Positions 22,644-31,088 are shown, counted from the first letter of the stretch. The stretch: 31,088 bases of DNA from an uncultured Collinsella sp. (GCA_902490405.1 CABUDS010000027.1:1-31088), one strand, 5' to 3'. Numbers and translations: made by a program. Notes: generated from the letters alone by a model not told the origin.

Positions 22644-23297
22644 ATGTCGCCCGAGCTTGCACACGGCCTTTTGCGAGCTCTTGCCATGAACGAGAGCCAG
22701 GCCGTCACGTACAAGACGCTCATAAAGGACGCCTCGTACGGTGAGGCGGGTCCCGACGAGAGGACCATCGCTGCGTACTTGGACCTCTTCAACAGGCTCA
22801 AACTGACCGAGGACCCGTGCGGATGGGAGCCGCCCATGCGCTCGAAGGCCCGCGTTCGCGTGCGCCCCAAGCGCTACTTCTGCGACCCGTCACTTGCGGC
22901 GGCGTTGCTGGGGGCTACCCCTGAGCGGCTGCTTGGCGATATGCAAACGTTGGGGATGCTCTTTGAGAACCTCGTTCTGCGCGATGTGCGCGTGTTCCTT
23001 TCCACCTACGGCGGTGTCGACAACAGTGTCCATTATTTCCGAGATGAGAAGGGCCTTGAGGTCGATCTGATCGTTGAGCACGACGGGCGCTGGGGAGCCA
23101 TTGAGGTCAAGCTGAGTGATGCGAAAGCAGACGATGGAGCGAGAAATCTCAAGGCGCTGGAGAGGAAAGTGCTCTCCAATCCTGCCGCCCAGAATGCCGC
23201 GCCGGCGTTTTTGGCGGTCGTGGTTGGAAAGGGGAGCATTGCCTACACACGCGACGACGGCGTGGCGGTGATCCCCATGGCGGCACTTGGGGCGTAG
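22644..23297 (+). pseudogene. DUF4143 C-terminal part of an AAA+ ATPase; ATPase domain missing
   Basis: The 217-residue frame matches only the back half of the common two-domain ATPases (AAA_14 plus DUF4143, usually about 400-450 residues). It begins at SPELAHGLLRALAMNESQAVTYKTLIKDASYGEAGPDERTIAAYLDLF. It continues through the PKRYFCDPSLAAALLG and LFENLVLRDVRVFL stretches. It ends in a nuclease-like pocket, GLEVDLIVEHDGRWGAIEVKLSDA. No Walker A or B motif is present. The frame upstream is stopped within the 23-bp repeats, and the ATG has no convincing ribosome site. It is probably a deletion remnant whose break coincides with the repeat array; a functional stand-alone nuclease-like domain is less likely. 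Confidence 0.7.
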
Positions 23298-23339
23298 TGG
23301 TTTTGCGGGCGTGCCGTGCTTCCTTTACCGAAAATCCAT

Positions 23340-23590
23340 TTGGTAAACCAGATGCTCGCGGATAGAATAAAGTCGACGGCGGCCCAAGTGGTGAAGAGCT
23401 GGGCAGCGCCGTTGCTTGGTCAAGAGGTCAGTGCCTTAATGGCAGCGACTTGTTATGCTTCGAATGCTGCTTGAGTGCCTCGGAAAGTTCGATAAGCGCC
23501 GTGAAGAGCGAGACCAAAGCAACCAAGAGCTCTACGAGCTCTGATGGGCCCGGGATGACCTTTGATTCAAGTCACCGGGCCTCAATCTTT
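23340..23590 (+). ncRNA. Candidate small RNA (promoter to terminator), possibly antisense
   Basis: TTGGTA (23340-23345) and TAGAAT (23363-23368) are 17 bases apart. A transcript from about 23375 would end at a GC-rich hairpin, GGCCCGG (23547-23553) with CCGGGCC (about 23574-23580), extended by GATGAC/GTCA with a bulge and followed by TCAATCTTTTTC. No convincing coding sequence lies between. The RNA would be fully antisense to a tiny hydrophobic frame on the other strand (23428-23526). Existence and function are inferred from signals only. Confidence 0.3.
23428..23526 (-). CDS. Tiny hydrophobic peptide ORF, possible type I toxin-like
   Basis: The minus strand from TTG 23526 encodes 32 residues, beginning VALVSLFTALIELSEALKQ after the initiator and ending in a basic tail HSKHNKSLPLRH. 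One hydrophobic helix followed by positive residues resembles holin-like and type I toxin peptides. The frame remains open upstream (SELVELLVALV...), but no ATG or GTG was found there, so the start is uncertain and the gene may be decayed. It lies opposite the candidate RNA at 23340-23590. Confidence 0.25.
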   Translation of the reverse strand: MVALVSLFTALIELSEALKQHSKHNKSLPLRH

Positions 23591-23761
23591 TTCATGCATT
23601 TGAATAGAGCGGGCGACTCTCTTGGGGCCGTCTGCATACGCGCGCCCGGCGCATGGCATTGCGTCCCGCTTTCATGTCCGCACGGGCGCCTATCCTTACG
23701 GCAATGTAGCCGCCTATGTAGCTATGTAGCAGGCGGCAGGCAACGGAGAAAGGCCCTAACC

Positions 23762-24496
23762 GTGTCAGCTGAAAAGACGCCGGGTATCTCGGCTATCGAT
23801 ACGACGAACTTTGCGCGCCAGATTGTGCTGGACTTTGAGTTTGCGCCGGTGCCAAAGCAGCGCCAGCGCCGTGGGCTGCGCAACGAGATTATCGAGGTCG
23901 GCGCCGTCAAGCTCGATTACCACGGCAACGTTATGGGCGAGTTCTCGCAGTTTGTGCAGACGGAATTTACCGAAGGCGTCGCGTTCCCCGTCCGCGAGCT
24001 CACAGGGATATCGGCCGTGGACACCGCGATGGCCGATCCGCTCTATGTGGTGATCAAAAGGCTCGGCGATTGGATTGGTCGCTACTCCGCCCAGGTGGTC
24101 TGTTGGAGCGGGGCGGACCGTCGACAGCTTTTGACCGAGTGCCAGGCAAAGTGCATCGATCTTTCCGCATTTCCTACGGACTGGGCCGACCTGCAGGCGT
24201 TTTACACCTCGATTATGGACGTGGGCAGCCACGGTTGCGTCTCTTTGAGTGACGCGGCAACGTGGTTTGGCATCGAGTTCGACGAGTCGATGGGTCACGC
24301 CCACAGCGCCCTGGCCGATGCGCGCGTGACCGCCAAGCTGCTCAAGCAGATGATGGACGGGGACTACCACGTGAGCTCGCGCGCCCAGGAAGTCCGCCAG
24401 CGGTGGAGGATGGGCGAGCGACCTCAGACGCGCCTTTCCAGCAAGTTCCCCGAGCTGGGCGACCTGCTGCTAAAGCTGAAGGCGGAGGGGAGATAG
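23762..24496 (+). CDS. DEDDh 3'-5' exonuclease family protein
   Basis: This 244-residue protein has the DnaQ-like exonuclease motifs. IVLDFEFAP holds the metal-binding Asp24 and Glu26 (Exo I). VVCWSGADRRQLL is in the Exo II area. GHAHSALADARVTAKLL, with His181 and Asp186, is Exo III of the H-x4-D type. It may trim DNA or RNA ends; nearby accessory genes suggest DNA metabolism or defence, but the substrate is unknown. The GTG start at 23762 (MSAEKTPGIS) is preceded by GGAGAAAGG. The frame continues open to 23450, across a presumed RNA terminator, and that longer version is rejected. A frameshifted partial second copy of this gene lies at 25870-26223. Confidence 0.85.
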   Translation: MSAEKTPGISAIDTTNFARQIVLDFEFAPVPKQRQRRGLRNEIIEVGAVKLDYHGNVMGEFSQFVQTEFTEGVAFPVRELTGISAVDTAMADPLYVVIKRLGDWIGRYSAQVVCWSGADRRQLLTECQAKCIDLSAFPTDWADLQAFYTSIMDVGSHGCVSLSDAATWFGIEFDESMGHAHSALADARVTAKLLKQMMDGDYHVSSRAQEVRQRWRMGERPQTRLSSKFPELGDLLLKLKAEGR

Positions 24497-24539
24497 GGCA
24501 GCGTCGGCTGCCTTTACAGTGCGTGCCAGTCGCGTATCG

Positions 24540-25775
24540 CTACTCTTCCTGCTGCTTGGCAGGTAAGATGTAGACGTTCTCGGCGTCCACGGCAATCTGC
24601 GTGGGACGGTTGTAGAGGATGTCGATCTCCATCACACTCTGCCTGAACGGTGCGACGTCGGGCGTCTTTGCCTGGTGGAGCTTCTCAATGAGTTTCTCGG
24701 ATTGCTCGTCGTTGAACCTGCCGATGTCCTCTCCTGCACCCTCAAGCGCCTCGTCTATGGGCGTGAGCTCGCCGATGGGCGTCGCCGCGATGGCGCGACC
24801 GAGCATCTTGCCTGCGGAGGCGATGCCGCCCAGAAGTGCCACATCGATAGTGTCGGCAGTGCTCGCCTCGAGTGCGTTGTAACATTCGGTGTAGAGTTCG
24901 CGGTACGCAAGCGAGTCCGCCTCGATTTTTGCGGCAGCGTCTGCGAGCTTTGCAGGTTTGAAGTTCTGGGTGAGCATGGGCTCGAGGAACAGCGAGAACG
25001 CGTGGATATAGGTGGCGAGCTGGTAGTCCCTGAGATAGTCGAGAACCTTGTCGAGGCGCCTTTTCACGTCGTCTCGCACCTCGATGAACCCTTTCTTTTT
25101 CAGGTCCGCTTGTGCTTGCGAACGGAAATGTTCCATGTCCTGCACGGAGGCCTGTTTGATGTCGAGTACCTTCATATGGGCATTGGCCATGTAAACGGCT
25201 TTGTCGTAGTTGAGGCCGTAGCCGTTGAGGATGTCTACAAGTGTCTTGAGGTTGCCGCGCATGTTGGCCTTGTCACGCTGGCGCATATACTCGAACATTT
25301 CGTCGACGGACTCCTGGATGGAGTCGAGCTTTTGGTTTATCTGCGCGATTGCGGCTGCCATGAACAGCGACGTCGGGTCGTAGGGCACTTGCGTGACACT
25401 CGTGGCGATATTACCCCCGACAACGTGGAGGCGAGCCTGCCCAAAGCCATTGGCTGCGTCGCGGTAGGACCCCATGAGGCCGCTGCCGTCCTTGAACGAT
25501 TGGAGTATCGACGGGTCAAGCGGACTGCCAAACTTGTCGGTTGGCTGGAGCAGCATAGGCACGCTCACCTTATTGGTGACGGTGCGGAACGTCGAGGGGA
25601 GTGAGGCGAGCGCTATGCCGAGCTGGGGGACTCGTTCGAGCGGGAGCTTGATGGCGCCGGAGACGTCCGCCCGCTCCTGAGTGAGCGCGAGGTGGATTTT
25701 GGTAGATGCGAGCTGTTTTGCCACGAGTTCCTCTCGGTCGCCGTCCGTCGAGGGTTTGATCTCGTTGTCTGCCAT
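24540..25775 (-). CDS. Unrecognised 411-residue helical protein in a defence-island setting
   Basis: I do not recognise the family. The start at 25775 (MADNEIKPSTDGDREELVAKQL) has AAGGAG 6 bases upstream; a longer frame to 25901 has no support. The N-terminal ~150 residues are mixed (LPQLG-type turns, GQARLHVVGGNIATSVTQVPYDPTSLF). A long helical part follows with coiled-coil character, IAQINQKLDSIQESVDEMFEYMRQRDKANMRGNLKTLV. Near residue 330 is a small hydrophobic hairpin, VALLGGIASAGKMLGRAIAATPIG. The C-terminus reads DAENVYILPAKQQEE. There is no signal peptide. It lies between an exonuclease gene and that gene's decayed copy, and just upstream of a type I restriction operon. A role in defence or membrane perturbation is speculation. 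Confidence 0.8.
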   Translation of the reverse strand: MADNEIKPSTDGDREELVAKQLASTKIHLALTQERADVSGAIKLPLERVPQLGIALASLPSTFRTVTNKVSVPMLLQPTDKFGSPLDPSILQSFKDGSGLMGSYRDAANGFGQARLHVVGGNIATSVTQVPYDPTSLFMAAAIAQINQKLDSIQESVDEMFEYMRQRDKANMRGNLKTLVDILNGYGLNYDKAVYMANAHMKVLDIKQASVQDMEHFRSQAQADLKKKGFIEVRDDVKRRLDKVLDYLRDYQLATYIHAFSLFLEPMLTQNFKPAKLADAAAKIEADSLAYRELYTECYNALEASTADTIDVALLGGIASAGKMLGRAIAATPIGELTPIDEALEGAGEDIGRFNDEQSEKLIEKLHQAKTPDVAPFRQSVMEIDILYNRPTQIAVDAENVYILPAKQQEE

Positions 25776-25869
25776 AGCGTGCTCCTTGCTTACGTTAATA
25801 GTCGCGGGAATTATCTCACCGTTGTGTGAGCTGCCGGGACGGGACGGATTAGCGGTAGCACGAGGCCGA

Positions 25870-26223
25870 TTGACGGTCGAAGCGCATAGGCCTCGCCGCA
25901 TTTCCTGCGGACTGGACCGACCTGCAGGCGTTATACATCTCGATTATGGAGGTGGGCGGCTATGGGTTAGTCTCGCTGGGTGGTGCGTCACCGGGACTCG
26001 GTATCGATTTTGATGAGTCGACGGACCGTGCTCACGGTGCCCTTGCTGATATGCACGTGACCGCCAGGCTGCTTAAACAGGCGATTGACGGGGCTATCAC
26101 GTGAGCCCGCGCGGGCAGGAGATCCGTCAACGATGGGGGATGGACGAGTGCGCCCAGACGCGCCTTTCCAGCAAGTGCCCCGAGCTAAGCGATCTGCTGC
26201 TGAAGCCGAAGGCGAAGGGGTTA
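25870..26223 (+). pseudogene. Frameshifted duplicate of the 3' half of the DEDDh exonuclease gene
   Basis: The + strand closely follows the exonuclease gene from about its base 24130 to its end. It reads FPADWTDLQALYISIMEVGGYGLVSLGG, then IDFDESTDRAHGALADMHVTARLLKQAIDG, against FPTDWADLQAFYTSIMDVG and so on in the intact copy. A one-base loss (GGGGACTACCAC became GGGGCTATCAC) shifts the frame and gives TGA at about 26102. Beyond it the shifted frame still matches (QTRLSSKCPELSDLLLKPKAKG). The first half with DFEF is absent, so the copy is inactive. Confidence 0.85.
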
Positions 26224-26577
26224 GGCAATTTGCTAAGAGTGGCTGGTGGACTTGGGTGACTGAAGGCCATTGATAAATTCACTGCTGTCTATTGTATTTC
26301 AACTTCCCTTAATTCAATTGATGCGCTTCTCGTGTTTCTTTTGGAAAGACCATCCGTTTGCTTCTAAACATAGAGCGTTTCTCTCTGACTTTCTAGGACA
26401 TGTGCTGCGTCGCCGATGGGTCCGGGGCCCACCACGCTTCAGCGACCGTTCCTCCAGAACGCTCGCTGCTTTTGCTCAGAGATAGACGCTGCTGTCTACT
26501 GCCTGATAAAATGTTTTTATGTATGTTCTAGGACGCTGGCATATTAGTTTGCGGCATCGAGAAAGGCTGGCGGTTGG
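26224..26577. other. 354-base AT-richer intergenic ahead of the restriction operon
   Basis: No gene is supported here. Base composition falls compared with the flanks. GCTGTCTA recurs at about 26284 and 26494, and TAGAC/GTCTA forms a short hairpin near 26484-26499. The AT-rich stretch TGATAAAATGTTTTTATG (about 26509-26526) is the likeliest place for the hsdR promoter, but no clear -35/-10 pair was found. Confidence 0.4.
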
Positions 26578-29340
26578 GTGAGTCCCGAGGAAAAAGCGCG
26601 TCTTGTTATCGATGAAAAGTTGAGGGCTTCTGGATATGTCGTTCAGGACGTTAAAGAGTTCAATCCCGCAGCGGCCTGCGGTGTCGTTGTCCGTGAGTGG
26701 CAAACGACTTCTGGACCATGTGATTACCTTATCTTTGTTGATGGCACCCCCTGCGGGTTAATTGAAGCCAAGGAACACAACAAGGGCGAGAAGCTAACAG
26801 CGGTAGCCGAGCAGTCAAAGCAATACGCTGAGAGTGAATTCAAATATGCCACTACAAATATTGACATTCGCTTTGTCTACGAGGCGACCGACGTCCTGGT
26901 CCGGTTTTGCGACTACCACGATAAAGACTACCGCTCTCGCGAGATCTTCTCTTTTCATAGACCGGAACAGCTACGTAGTTGGCTGAAGGATTCTGGCACT
27001 CTTCGGAATAGACTTAAGTCTTTTCCCGACTTCGAGACCGCCGGCTATCGCAAGTGCCAAGTAAATGCAATTTTAAAACTCGAAAAGACGTTTGAGGAGA
27101 ATCGCCCGCGCGCGTTAATCCAAATGGCCACTGGTGCTGGCAAGACATATACCGCTATTACCAACGTTTATCGTCTGCTCAAATTTGCCAAGGCAAAGCG
27201 CATTCTATTCCTTGTTGACACAAAGAACCTGGGGGAACAGGCCGAGGAGGAGTTCCGCAAATACAGGCCTACCGACGATGCGAGGTTGTTTCCTGAGCTT
27301 TACAACGTCTGCCGTTTGACCTCTTCGCAGATCCCCAATGGCTCCAACGTATGCATCAGTACTATTCAGCGCATGTACTCCATTCTCAAGGGCAAGGAAC
27401 TTGATGAGGCGGACGAGGAATCTTCCCCTAGTGAGGGTCGCTTCGTCGGCGGGCCACGCGATGTTGAGTACAACTCGGCTTACCCGCCTGAATACTTCGA
27501 TTTCATCATCATCGATGAGTGCCACCGTTCTATCTATAACGTCTGGCAGCAGGTCCTCGATTACTTCGATGCCTTTCTCATCGGGCTTACTGCTACGCCT
27601 GACAAGCGAACCTATTCTTTTTTCAATCAGAACGTCGTGAGTGAATACACCCATGAGGAGGCAGTCATTGACGGCGTCAATGTCGGCGGCGATATCTACA
27701 TCATCGAAACTGATGTGAGCAAGAACGGCGCGACGATTACCGAGCGTCTAGTTGAAAAGAGGGATCGCCTTTCCCGTGAGAAGCGATGGGAGCAGAACGA
27801 CGAGGATTTGGAATACGACAAGGGTAAACTGGACCGCGATGTTGTCAACCCGTCCCAGATACGCACCATCATCCGCGAGTTCCGCGACAAGGTCACAACG
27901 GTTATGTTTCCTGGCCGCAAGGAAATACCCAAGACTCTCATCTTTGCCAAAACAGACAGTCATGCGGACGACATCATCAACATTGTGCGCGAAGAATTCG
28001 GGCGCGGGAACGAGTTCTGTAAGAAGATAACCTATAACGCTGAAGAGGACCCCAAGTCTGTACTTGCGGCATTCCGCAACGAATTCTATCCACGCATAGC
28101 CGTGACCGTTGACATGATCGCTACTGGTACCGATGTCAAAGCTCTCGAGTGTCTTGTCTTCATGCGAGATGTTCGTTCTAAAAACTACTTCGAGCAGATG
28201 CTTGGCCGCGGGCGTCGTACGCTCGGCCATGATGACCTGGCTCGCGTTTCGCCGTCAGCGACAACGAACAAGTGCCGCTACGTGGTTGTCGATTGCGTTG
28301 GCGTCACGAAGAGTCTTAAGACTGAAACAAGGCAGCTTGAGCGGAAGCCCTCAGTAAGCTTGAAAGAGCTCATGATGAGCATCGCCATGGGCGCGCGCGA
28401 TGACGATACCGTCACCTCACTCGCCGGCCGGCTTCTTCGACTCGCTGCCGTCATGGACAATGGCGAGCGAAAGAAGGCCGCCGAGCTCGCTGGCGGGGCC
28501 TCTGTGAACGATATCGCCAGAGATATGCTTGATGCTTTCGACGAGGACAAGATAGCAAAGGAAGCTGGGTTTATCCTTAGCGATGATGTTCAAGAAGCAA
28601 CCGAAGAAGAGCGAGCCAGGCTGGCAGAAGCCCAGTCTCGGCTTGTCGAAAAGGCGATAGAGCCGATGCTCTCTGCCGAGTTGAGAAACTATCTCGAAAA
28701 CGTGCGCAAGGCACACGACCAGGTTATAGATAATGAGAACCTGGATGCTGTCATTTCATCCGGTTGGGACACCGACCGCGAGGACCACGCCAAAGAGGTC
28801 ATCCAAACATTCAGACAGTTCCTTGCCGACAACAAGGATGAGCTGGACGCGTTGCAAATCATCTACGGTCAAACCTACAAACAGCGCCCCATCACGCTGC
28901 GTATGGTCAAGGCTGTTCACGATGCGTTGAAAACGTCCCCCTATGGGCTTTCTTGCGACACGGTCTGGCATGCATACGAGGTTGCGGGGGCACCCGTCGC
29001 TACGGCGCGAAGCGCTGTGGGCAAGATTATGGACATCATTTCCGTCATTCGATTCGAACTCGGACAGGAAAAGATCCTGCGGCCCTTCGAGGCGGGCGTG
29101 GCGGAGCGTTTCAAGAGTTGGGTCTTCTCCAAGAACGCAGGCCACGGCCAGTTTACCGAAGAGCAGATGGATTGGCTGCGTATGATTCGCGACCATATCT
29201 CAACTTCGGGAAGCGTGAGCTCTGACGACCTCGACCTGTCGCCTTTCGGGGAGAAGGGCGGCCTCGGGCGTTTCTACATCCTGTTCGGCGATAAGTACCA
29301 AGGCGTTCTCGACGACATGAACTACGCGCTTGTCGCATAA
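26578..29340 (+). CDS. hsdR: Type I restriction enzyme, R (restriction/translocase) subunit
   Basis: This 920-residue subunit cleaves DNA after ATP-driven translocation. The N-terminal nuclease domain shows CDYLIFVDGTPCGLIEAKEHNKG, where Glu63-Ala-Lys65 forms the PD-(D/E)XK core. Helicase motifs follow: MATGAGKTYTA (Walker A, from residue 183), IIIDECHRSIYNVW (DEAH-type box as DECH, about 313), GLTATPDKRTYSFF (motif III), and FEQMLGRGRRT (motif VI). The C-terminal part has the look of the EcoEI-type HsdR tail, so a type IB-like system is likely. The start is GTG 26578 with GAAAGG about 12 bases upstream. It is first in the hsdR-hsdM-hsdS order, 25 bases ahead of hsdM. It appears full length and intact. 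Confidence 0.93.
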   Translation: MSPEEKARLVIDEKLRASGYVVQDVKEFNPAAACGVVVREWQTTSGPCDYLIFVDGTPCGLIEAKEHNKGEKLTAVAEQSKQYAESEFKYATTNIDIRFVYEATDVLVRFCDYHDKDYRSREIFSFHRPEQLRSWLKDSGTLRNRLKSFPDFETAGYRKCQVNAILKLEKTFEENRPRALIQMATGAGKTYTAITNVYRLLKFAKAKRILFLVDTKNLGEQAEEEFRKYRPTDDARLFPELYNVCRLTSSQIPNGSNVCISTIQRMYSILKGKELDEADEESSPSEGRFVGGPRDVEYNSAYPPEYFDFIIIDECHRSIYNVWQQVLDYFDAFLIGLTATPDKRTYSFFNQNVVSEYTHEEAVIDGVNVGGDIYIIETDVSKNGATITERLVEKRDRLSREKRWEQNDEDLEYDKGKLDRDVVNPSQIRTIIREFRDKVTTVMFPGRKEIPKTLIFAKTDSHADDIINIVREEFGRGNEFCKKITYNAEEDPKSVLAAFRNEFYPRIAVTVDMIATGTDVKALECLVFMRDVRSKNYFEQMLGRGRRTLGHDDLARVSPSATTNKCRYVVVDCVGVTKSLKTETRQLERKPSVSLKELMMSIAMGARDDDTVTSLAGRLLRLAAVMDNGERKKAAELAGGASVNDIARDMLDAFDEDKIAKEAGFILSDDVQEATEEERARLAEAQSRLVEKAIEPMLSAELRNYLENVRKAHDQVIDNENLDAVISSGWDTDREDHAKEVIQTFRQFLADNKDELDALQIIYGQTYKQRPITLRMVKAVHDALKTSPYGLSCDTVWHAYEVAGAPVATARSAVGKIMDIISVIRFELGQEKILRPFEAGVAERFKSWVFSKNAGHGQFTEEQMDWLRMIRDHISTSGSVSSDDLDLSPFGEKGGLGRFYILFGDKYQGVLDDMNYALVA

Positions 29341-29365
29341 CACCTATGAGTTAGAAAGGCAGCGC

Positions 29366-30847
29366 ATGAGCGCATCCACCATTAACCAGAAGATTTGGAA
29401 CATGGCGACCGTCCTCTATAACGATGGCGTTTCCAACAGCGATTATCTCGAACAACTCACATATCTGCTCTTCCTCAAGATGGCAGACGAGTACAGCAAG
29501 CCCCCCTACAATAGGCCGACCGGTCTTCCGGAGGACTGTCGTTGGGAGTGTCTTGCGGACAAGAGCGGCGCAGAGCTGTTCGACACCTATAAGAAGATGC
29601 TCGACAAGCTAGGCGCCCAGGGCGGCATGCTGCAGGAGATTTTTACTGGGGCCCAAAACAAGATGAGCTCTCCGGCGATCTTGGCGCGAGTTATTCAGAT
29701 GATCGGCGCAGAAACGTGGACGGCTATGTCGCAGGACGTCAAGGGCGACATCTACGAGGGGCTGCTTCAGCGAATAGCCGAGGACACCAAATCTGGTGCC
29801 GGGCAGTACTTTACGCCTAGGCCGCTCATCGACACCATCGTCAAGTGTGCGCAGCCTAAGCCTGAGAAGACCGTCTGTGATCCGTGCTGCGGTTCGGGCG
29901 GCTTCCTGCTGGCCGCAAAAAGCTACATAGAGGAGGCCTATCAGCTCGACGCCGACCAAAAGAAGTTCTTGAAGAACGAGGCATTCCACGGCTGGGAGAT
30001 CGTTCCCGCCACGCGCCGGCTTTGCCTCATGAATCTTTTCCTGCACAACATCGGTGACTTTAACGATGTGCCGCCTATCACAAGAAATGATGCGCTTCTC
30101 TCCGACCCTGGTACGCGTTTCGACTACGTGCTCACCAACCCGCCTTTTGGTAAAAAGGCGACACTTAAAGCTGCTGCCGGCGAGGACGGTGAGCTTGTCG
30201 ACGAAGAGCTCTCGTACTCTCGCCAGGACTTCTGGGCAACGAGCTCGAACAAGCAACTGAACTTTCTTCAGCACATTCATACCATCTTGAAAACTGGCGG
30301 CACCGCTGCCGTTGTCGTACCTGACAACGTACTGTTCGAGGGCGGTGCCGGTGAGACGGTGCGCCGTAAGTTGCTGGAGACCACGAACCTGCACACTATC
30401 CTGCGCTTGCCGACTGGTATCTTCTACAAGCCAGGCGTAAAGGCTAACGTCATATTCTTCGAGAACCGCCCCGGCAGCGAGAGCGTGCAGACCCGAGAGG
30501 TGTGGATTTACGACTATCGTACGAACGTTCACCACACGTTGAAGCAACACCCAATGACCGAGGCGGACCTTGCCGACTTCCTTGAATGCTACAGGCCCGG
30601 CCATATCGATGAGCGCGATGAGACCTACAACGAGGACAACAACCCCGATGGACGTTGGCGTCGCTTCACTATCGACGAGATTATGAGCCGCGACAAGCTG
30701 AGTCTCGATATCACCTGGATCAAAACCGGTGAGGACATCTCGGAGATCTCGCTTTCTGATTTGCTCTCAAGCATTCACGAGAAGAGCGATGCGATTGCCG
30801 ACGCCGTGGAGCAGCTCGAGGCGCTTCTGAGGGACATCGAGGACTAA
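29366..30847 (+). CDS. hsdM: Type I restriction-modification, M (DNA adenine methyltransferase) subunit
   Basis: This 493-residue N6-adenine methyltransferase begins with the HsdM helical domain (INQKIWNMATVLYNDGVSNSDYLEQLTYLLFLKMADE). GQYFTPRPLID precedes SAM motif I, VCDPCCGSGGFLLAA (Asp172), and catalytic motif IV, LTNPPFGKKA (from Asn258). The C-terminal helices RDKLSLDITWIK and SDLLSSIHEKSDAIADAVEQLEALL contact HsdS. The ATG at 29366 has GAAAGG 6 bases upstream; the frame extends to a TTG at 29330 inside the hsdR end, which is less likely. Its TAA overlaps the hsdS ATG, showing tight coupling of methylase and specificity subunits. Confidence 0.94.
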   Translation: MSASTINQKIWNMATVLYNDGVSNSDYLEQLTYLLFLKMADEYSKPPYNRPTGLPEDCRWECLADKSGAELFDTYKKMLDKLGAQGGMLQEIFTGAQNKMSSPAILARVIQMIGAETWTAMSQDVKGDIYEGLLQRIAEDTKSGAGQYFTPRPLIDTIVKCAQPKPEKTVCDPCCGSGGFLLAAKSYIEEAYQLDADQKKFLKNEAFHGWEIVPATRRLCLMNLFLHNIGDFNDVPPITRNDALLSDPGTRFDYVLTNPPFGKKATLKAAAGEDGELVDEELSYSRQDFWATSSNKQLNFLQHIHTILKTGGTAAVVVPDNVLFEGGAGETVRRKLLETTNLHTILRLPTGIFYKPGVKANVIFFENRPGSESVQTREVWIYDYRTNVHHTLKQHPMTEADLADFLECYRPGHIDERDETYNEDNNPDGRWRRFTIDEIMSRDKLSLDITWIKTGEDISEISLSDLLSSIHEKSDAIADAVEQLEALLRDIED

Positions 30848-31088
30848 TGGACACTAGGAAACTACGTCAAAAGCTGTTGGACCTTGCCATCCGCGGCAAG
30901 CTTGTTCCGCAAGATCCGAACGACGAGTCCGCAAGCGAGTTGCTGTCGCGCATCCACGAGGAGAAGCTCGCCATGGTCGAGCGCGGCGAGCTCAAGCCTA
31001 AGGATGTTAAAAACGATACCGTGATCTATTTCGGTTCCGATGGGCTGCCCTATGAGAAGCGAGCAGACGGCAAGGGTGAGTCGACTCC
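30847..31088 (+). CDS. hsdS: Type I restriction-modification, S (specificity) subunit, N-terminal part
   Basis: The ATG overlaps the hsdM stop (TAATG, 30845-30849), and the frame stays open to the window end, giving about 80 residues. MDTRKLRQKLLDLAIRGKLVPQDPNDESASELLSRIHEEK is the conserved opening of many HsdS proteins, ahead of the first target-recognition domain. The recognition domains lie beyond the window, so the target sequence and any recombining alternative hsdS genes cannot be judged. Confidence 0.92.
   Translation, partial: MDTRKLRQKLLDLAIRGKLVPQDPNDESASELLSRIHEEKLAMVERGELKPKDVKNDTVIYFGSDGLPYEKRADGKGEST

Noticed and set aside
23450..23761. Extended exonuclease frame starting at 23450
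   Set aside because: The added residues show no exonuclease similarity and span a terminator-like hairpin. The GTG at 23762 directly precedes the conserved domain.

Overview
The window looks like a chromosomal segment of a gut Actinomycete of class Coriobacteriia, most likely Collinsella or a close relative. This is inferred from the high GC content, the codon use, and the combination of a mannose-type PTS, an ssnA-ygfK-xdhD purine locus and Actinobacterial AbiEi/DUF559-like proteins. No rRNA, tRNA or CRISPR array was seen. Nothing was aligned, so all family names come from reading motifs.

Region 1 (1-2.8 kb) is a sugar operon on the + strand: the end of a PTS EIID, a PTS EIIA, a GH172 (DUF2961) glycosidase and a ROK fructokinase, closed by a strong terminator. 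It probably imports and processes a fructose- or arabinose-containing oligosaccharide. Region 2 (2.8-3.6 kb) is a graveyard. A DegV-like C-terminal fragment is spliced to the 5' end of an IS200-type tnpA with its terminal hairpins, and a REP-like palindrome follows. Region 3 (3.45-5.5 kb) is an oxidoreductase plus DeoR regulator operon behind an ornate operator region. Region 4 (5.47-5.9 kb) is a convergent intergenic with two identical palindromes bracketing three ~80-bp inverted-repeat units. Region 5 (5.9-9.1 kb) is a minus-strand RNA-modification pair, a U32 protein and an RluA-type pseudouridine synthase.

Region 6 (9.3-20.3 kb) is ridA, a YheO/DauR-like regulator, an NCS2 purine permease, ssnA, ygfK, a four-cluster ferredoxin and xdhD. 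Genes of this set (ssnA, ygfK, xdhD) are known components of the gut-bacterial anaerobic purine/uric-acid degradation cluster and of the selenium-dependent molybdenum hydroxylase group. Here no ygfM FAD subunit is present and a polyferredoxin sits in its place. Proposed flow: the permease brings in purine, XdhD and SsnA act on the ring, and YgfK and the ferredoxin move electrons, under control of the divergent regulator.

Region 7 (20.3-26.5 kb) is an accessory, repeat-rich island. It holds two arrays of 62-bp palindromic repeats on either side of a nuclease-like gene, then 23-bp iterons abutting a truncated DUF4143 gene. Next come a candidate small RNA opposite a tiny hydrophobic ORF, a DEDDh exonuclease, an unrecognised helical protein, and a frameshifted second copy of the exonuclease's 3' end. 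Region 8 (26.6-31.1 kb) is a type I restriction-modification operon hsdR-hsdM-hsdS, with hsdS cut by the window end. Regions 7 and 8 together look like a defence island.
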